Below, one piece after another: positions 6,104 through 6,572 of a DNA stretch of 6,572 nucleotides (its first letter is position 1; each line of letters starts with the position of its first letter). The DNA lies in the NCBI GenBank assembly GCA_016287975.1, contig JAEEXV010000050.1, positions 1 to 6,572 on the forward strand, in the 5' to 3' direction. The DNA comes from Lentisphaeria bacterium (GTDB lineage Bacteria; Verrucomicrobiota; Lentisphaeria; Oligosphaerales; Oligosphaeraceae). The notes beneath the pieces are model-generated. The model had not been told where the DNA came from, searched no databases, and saw only the letters and a list, made by a program, of their open reading frames with translations. The position numbers were made by a program, and so were the translations under genes.

Positions 6104-6572
6104 CCAAAGTCCTGCGGCCGCCCCAAAGTCCAAAGTCCAAAGTCCTGCGGCCAAAGTCCAGCGTCCAAAGTCCAAAGTCCTGCGGCCAAAGTCCAAAGTC
6201 CAGCGTCCAAAGTCCAAAGTCCTGCGGCCGCCCCAGCGTCCAAAGTCCTGCGGCCGCCCCAGCGTCCAAAGTCCAGCGTCCAAAGTCCAAAGTCCTGCGG
6301 TCGCCCAAAAGTCCAAAGTCCAGCGGCCAAAGTCCAAAGTCCTGCGGCCAAAGTCCTGCGGCCGCCCAAAAGTCCAAAGTCCTGCGGCCAAAGTCCAAAG
6401 TCCTGCGGCCGCCCAAAAGTCCAAAGTCCAGCGTCCAAAGTCCTGCGGCCGCCCCAAAGTCCAAAGTCCAGCGTCCAAAGTCCAAAGTCCTGCGGCCGCC
6501 CCAAAGTCCAAAGTCCTGCGGCCGCCCCAAAGTCCAAAGTCCTGCGGCCGCCCCAAAGTCCAAAGTCCTGCG
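6104..6572. repeat. Heptamer-word repeat array, runs off the window
   Basis: All 469 bp parse without a leftover base into short words on the plus strand. They are 34 CCAAAGT, 3 CAAAAGT, 14 CCTGCGG (plus one cut at the edge), 7 CCAGCGT, 1 CCAGCGG, and 10 pentamers (9 CCGCC, 1 TCGCC). The pentamer always follows CCTGCGG; CCTGCGG is always preceded by CCAAAGT. From 6489 on the order becomes regular with a 26-bp period (CCTGCGG, CCGCC, CCAAAGT, CCAAAGT) repeated three times and then cut. There are no stop codons in any frame, so long false reading frames of the LWTLDFG or PKSKVQS type appear; I see no start, ribosome site or conserved protein and treat the array as non-coding. It is not a CRISPR array. 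Heptanucleotide tandem repeats (STRR) are known from heterocystous cyanobacteria; this one is similar in kind, not shown to be related. Confidence 0.95.

Noticed and set aside
5945..6563. Three overlapping minus-strand frames over the array (LWTLDFG-rich)
   Set aside because: They result from the stop-free heptamer array; the same peptide appears in all frames, and there is no ribosome site or conserved protein.
6104..6572. CRISPR array
   Set aside because: There are no unique spacers; all sequence between words is itself made of the same words, and no cas gene is present.

Overview
The window is a GC-rich bacterial stretch in which every convincing gene lies on the minus strand. Read in the direction of transcription (high to low coordinates) the order is: citrate synthase (gltA), a eukaryotic-type HisA isomerase, a PflX/COG1313-like radical SAM protein, PurE, an unrecognised exported protein, a RecO-like repair protein, and the first 161 codons of glutamyl-tRNA synthetase (gltX), cut by the left window edge. 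The right end (6104-6572) is a non-coding array of 7-bp words that runs off the window.

The six genes from gltA to recO look like one tightly packed transcription unit. Spacing is 5 nt (gltA/hisA), a 1-nt TGATG overlap (hisA/radical SAM), 35 nt (radical SAM/purE), a 4-nt ATGA overlap (purE/exported protein) and a 1-nt TGATG overlap (exported protein/recO). Most starts have a clear Shine-Dalgarno sequence; gltA and the exported-protein gene do not. A 93-nt gap with its own AT-rich element and GAGGAG site separates recO from gltX, so gltX may be read through from upstream, have its own promoter, or both. The products do not form one pathway: they serve the TCA cycle, histidine synthesis, purine synthesis, recombinational repair and tRNA charging. 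HisA and PurE are loosely linked, because the histidine branch releases AICAR into purine synthesis.

The array is the most unusual element. All 469 bp can be read without a gap as a string of four related heptamers (CCAAAGT, CCAGCGT, CCAGCGG, CCTGCGG), one variant (CAAAAGT) and one pentamer (CCGCC, once TCGCC). The word order follows strict rules, and there is no stop codon in any of the six frames. It begins 115 bp upstream of the gltA start, just behind the likely gltA promoter region.

The host cannot be named from the sequence. High GC, a HisA closer to the plant/fungal type than to ordinary bacterial HisA, and the heptamer array would fit an uncultured member of the Planctomycetes-Verrucomicrobia-Lentisphaerae group; that is inference. 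No tRNA, rRNA, CRISPR array, insertion sequence or phage gene was seen, and I found no defence or other multi-gene novel system.
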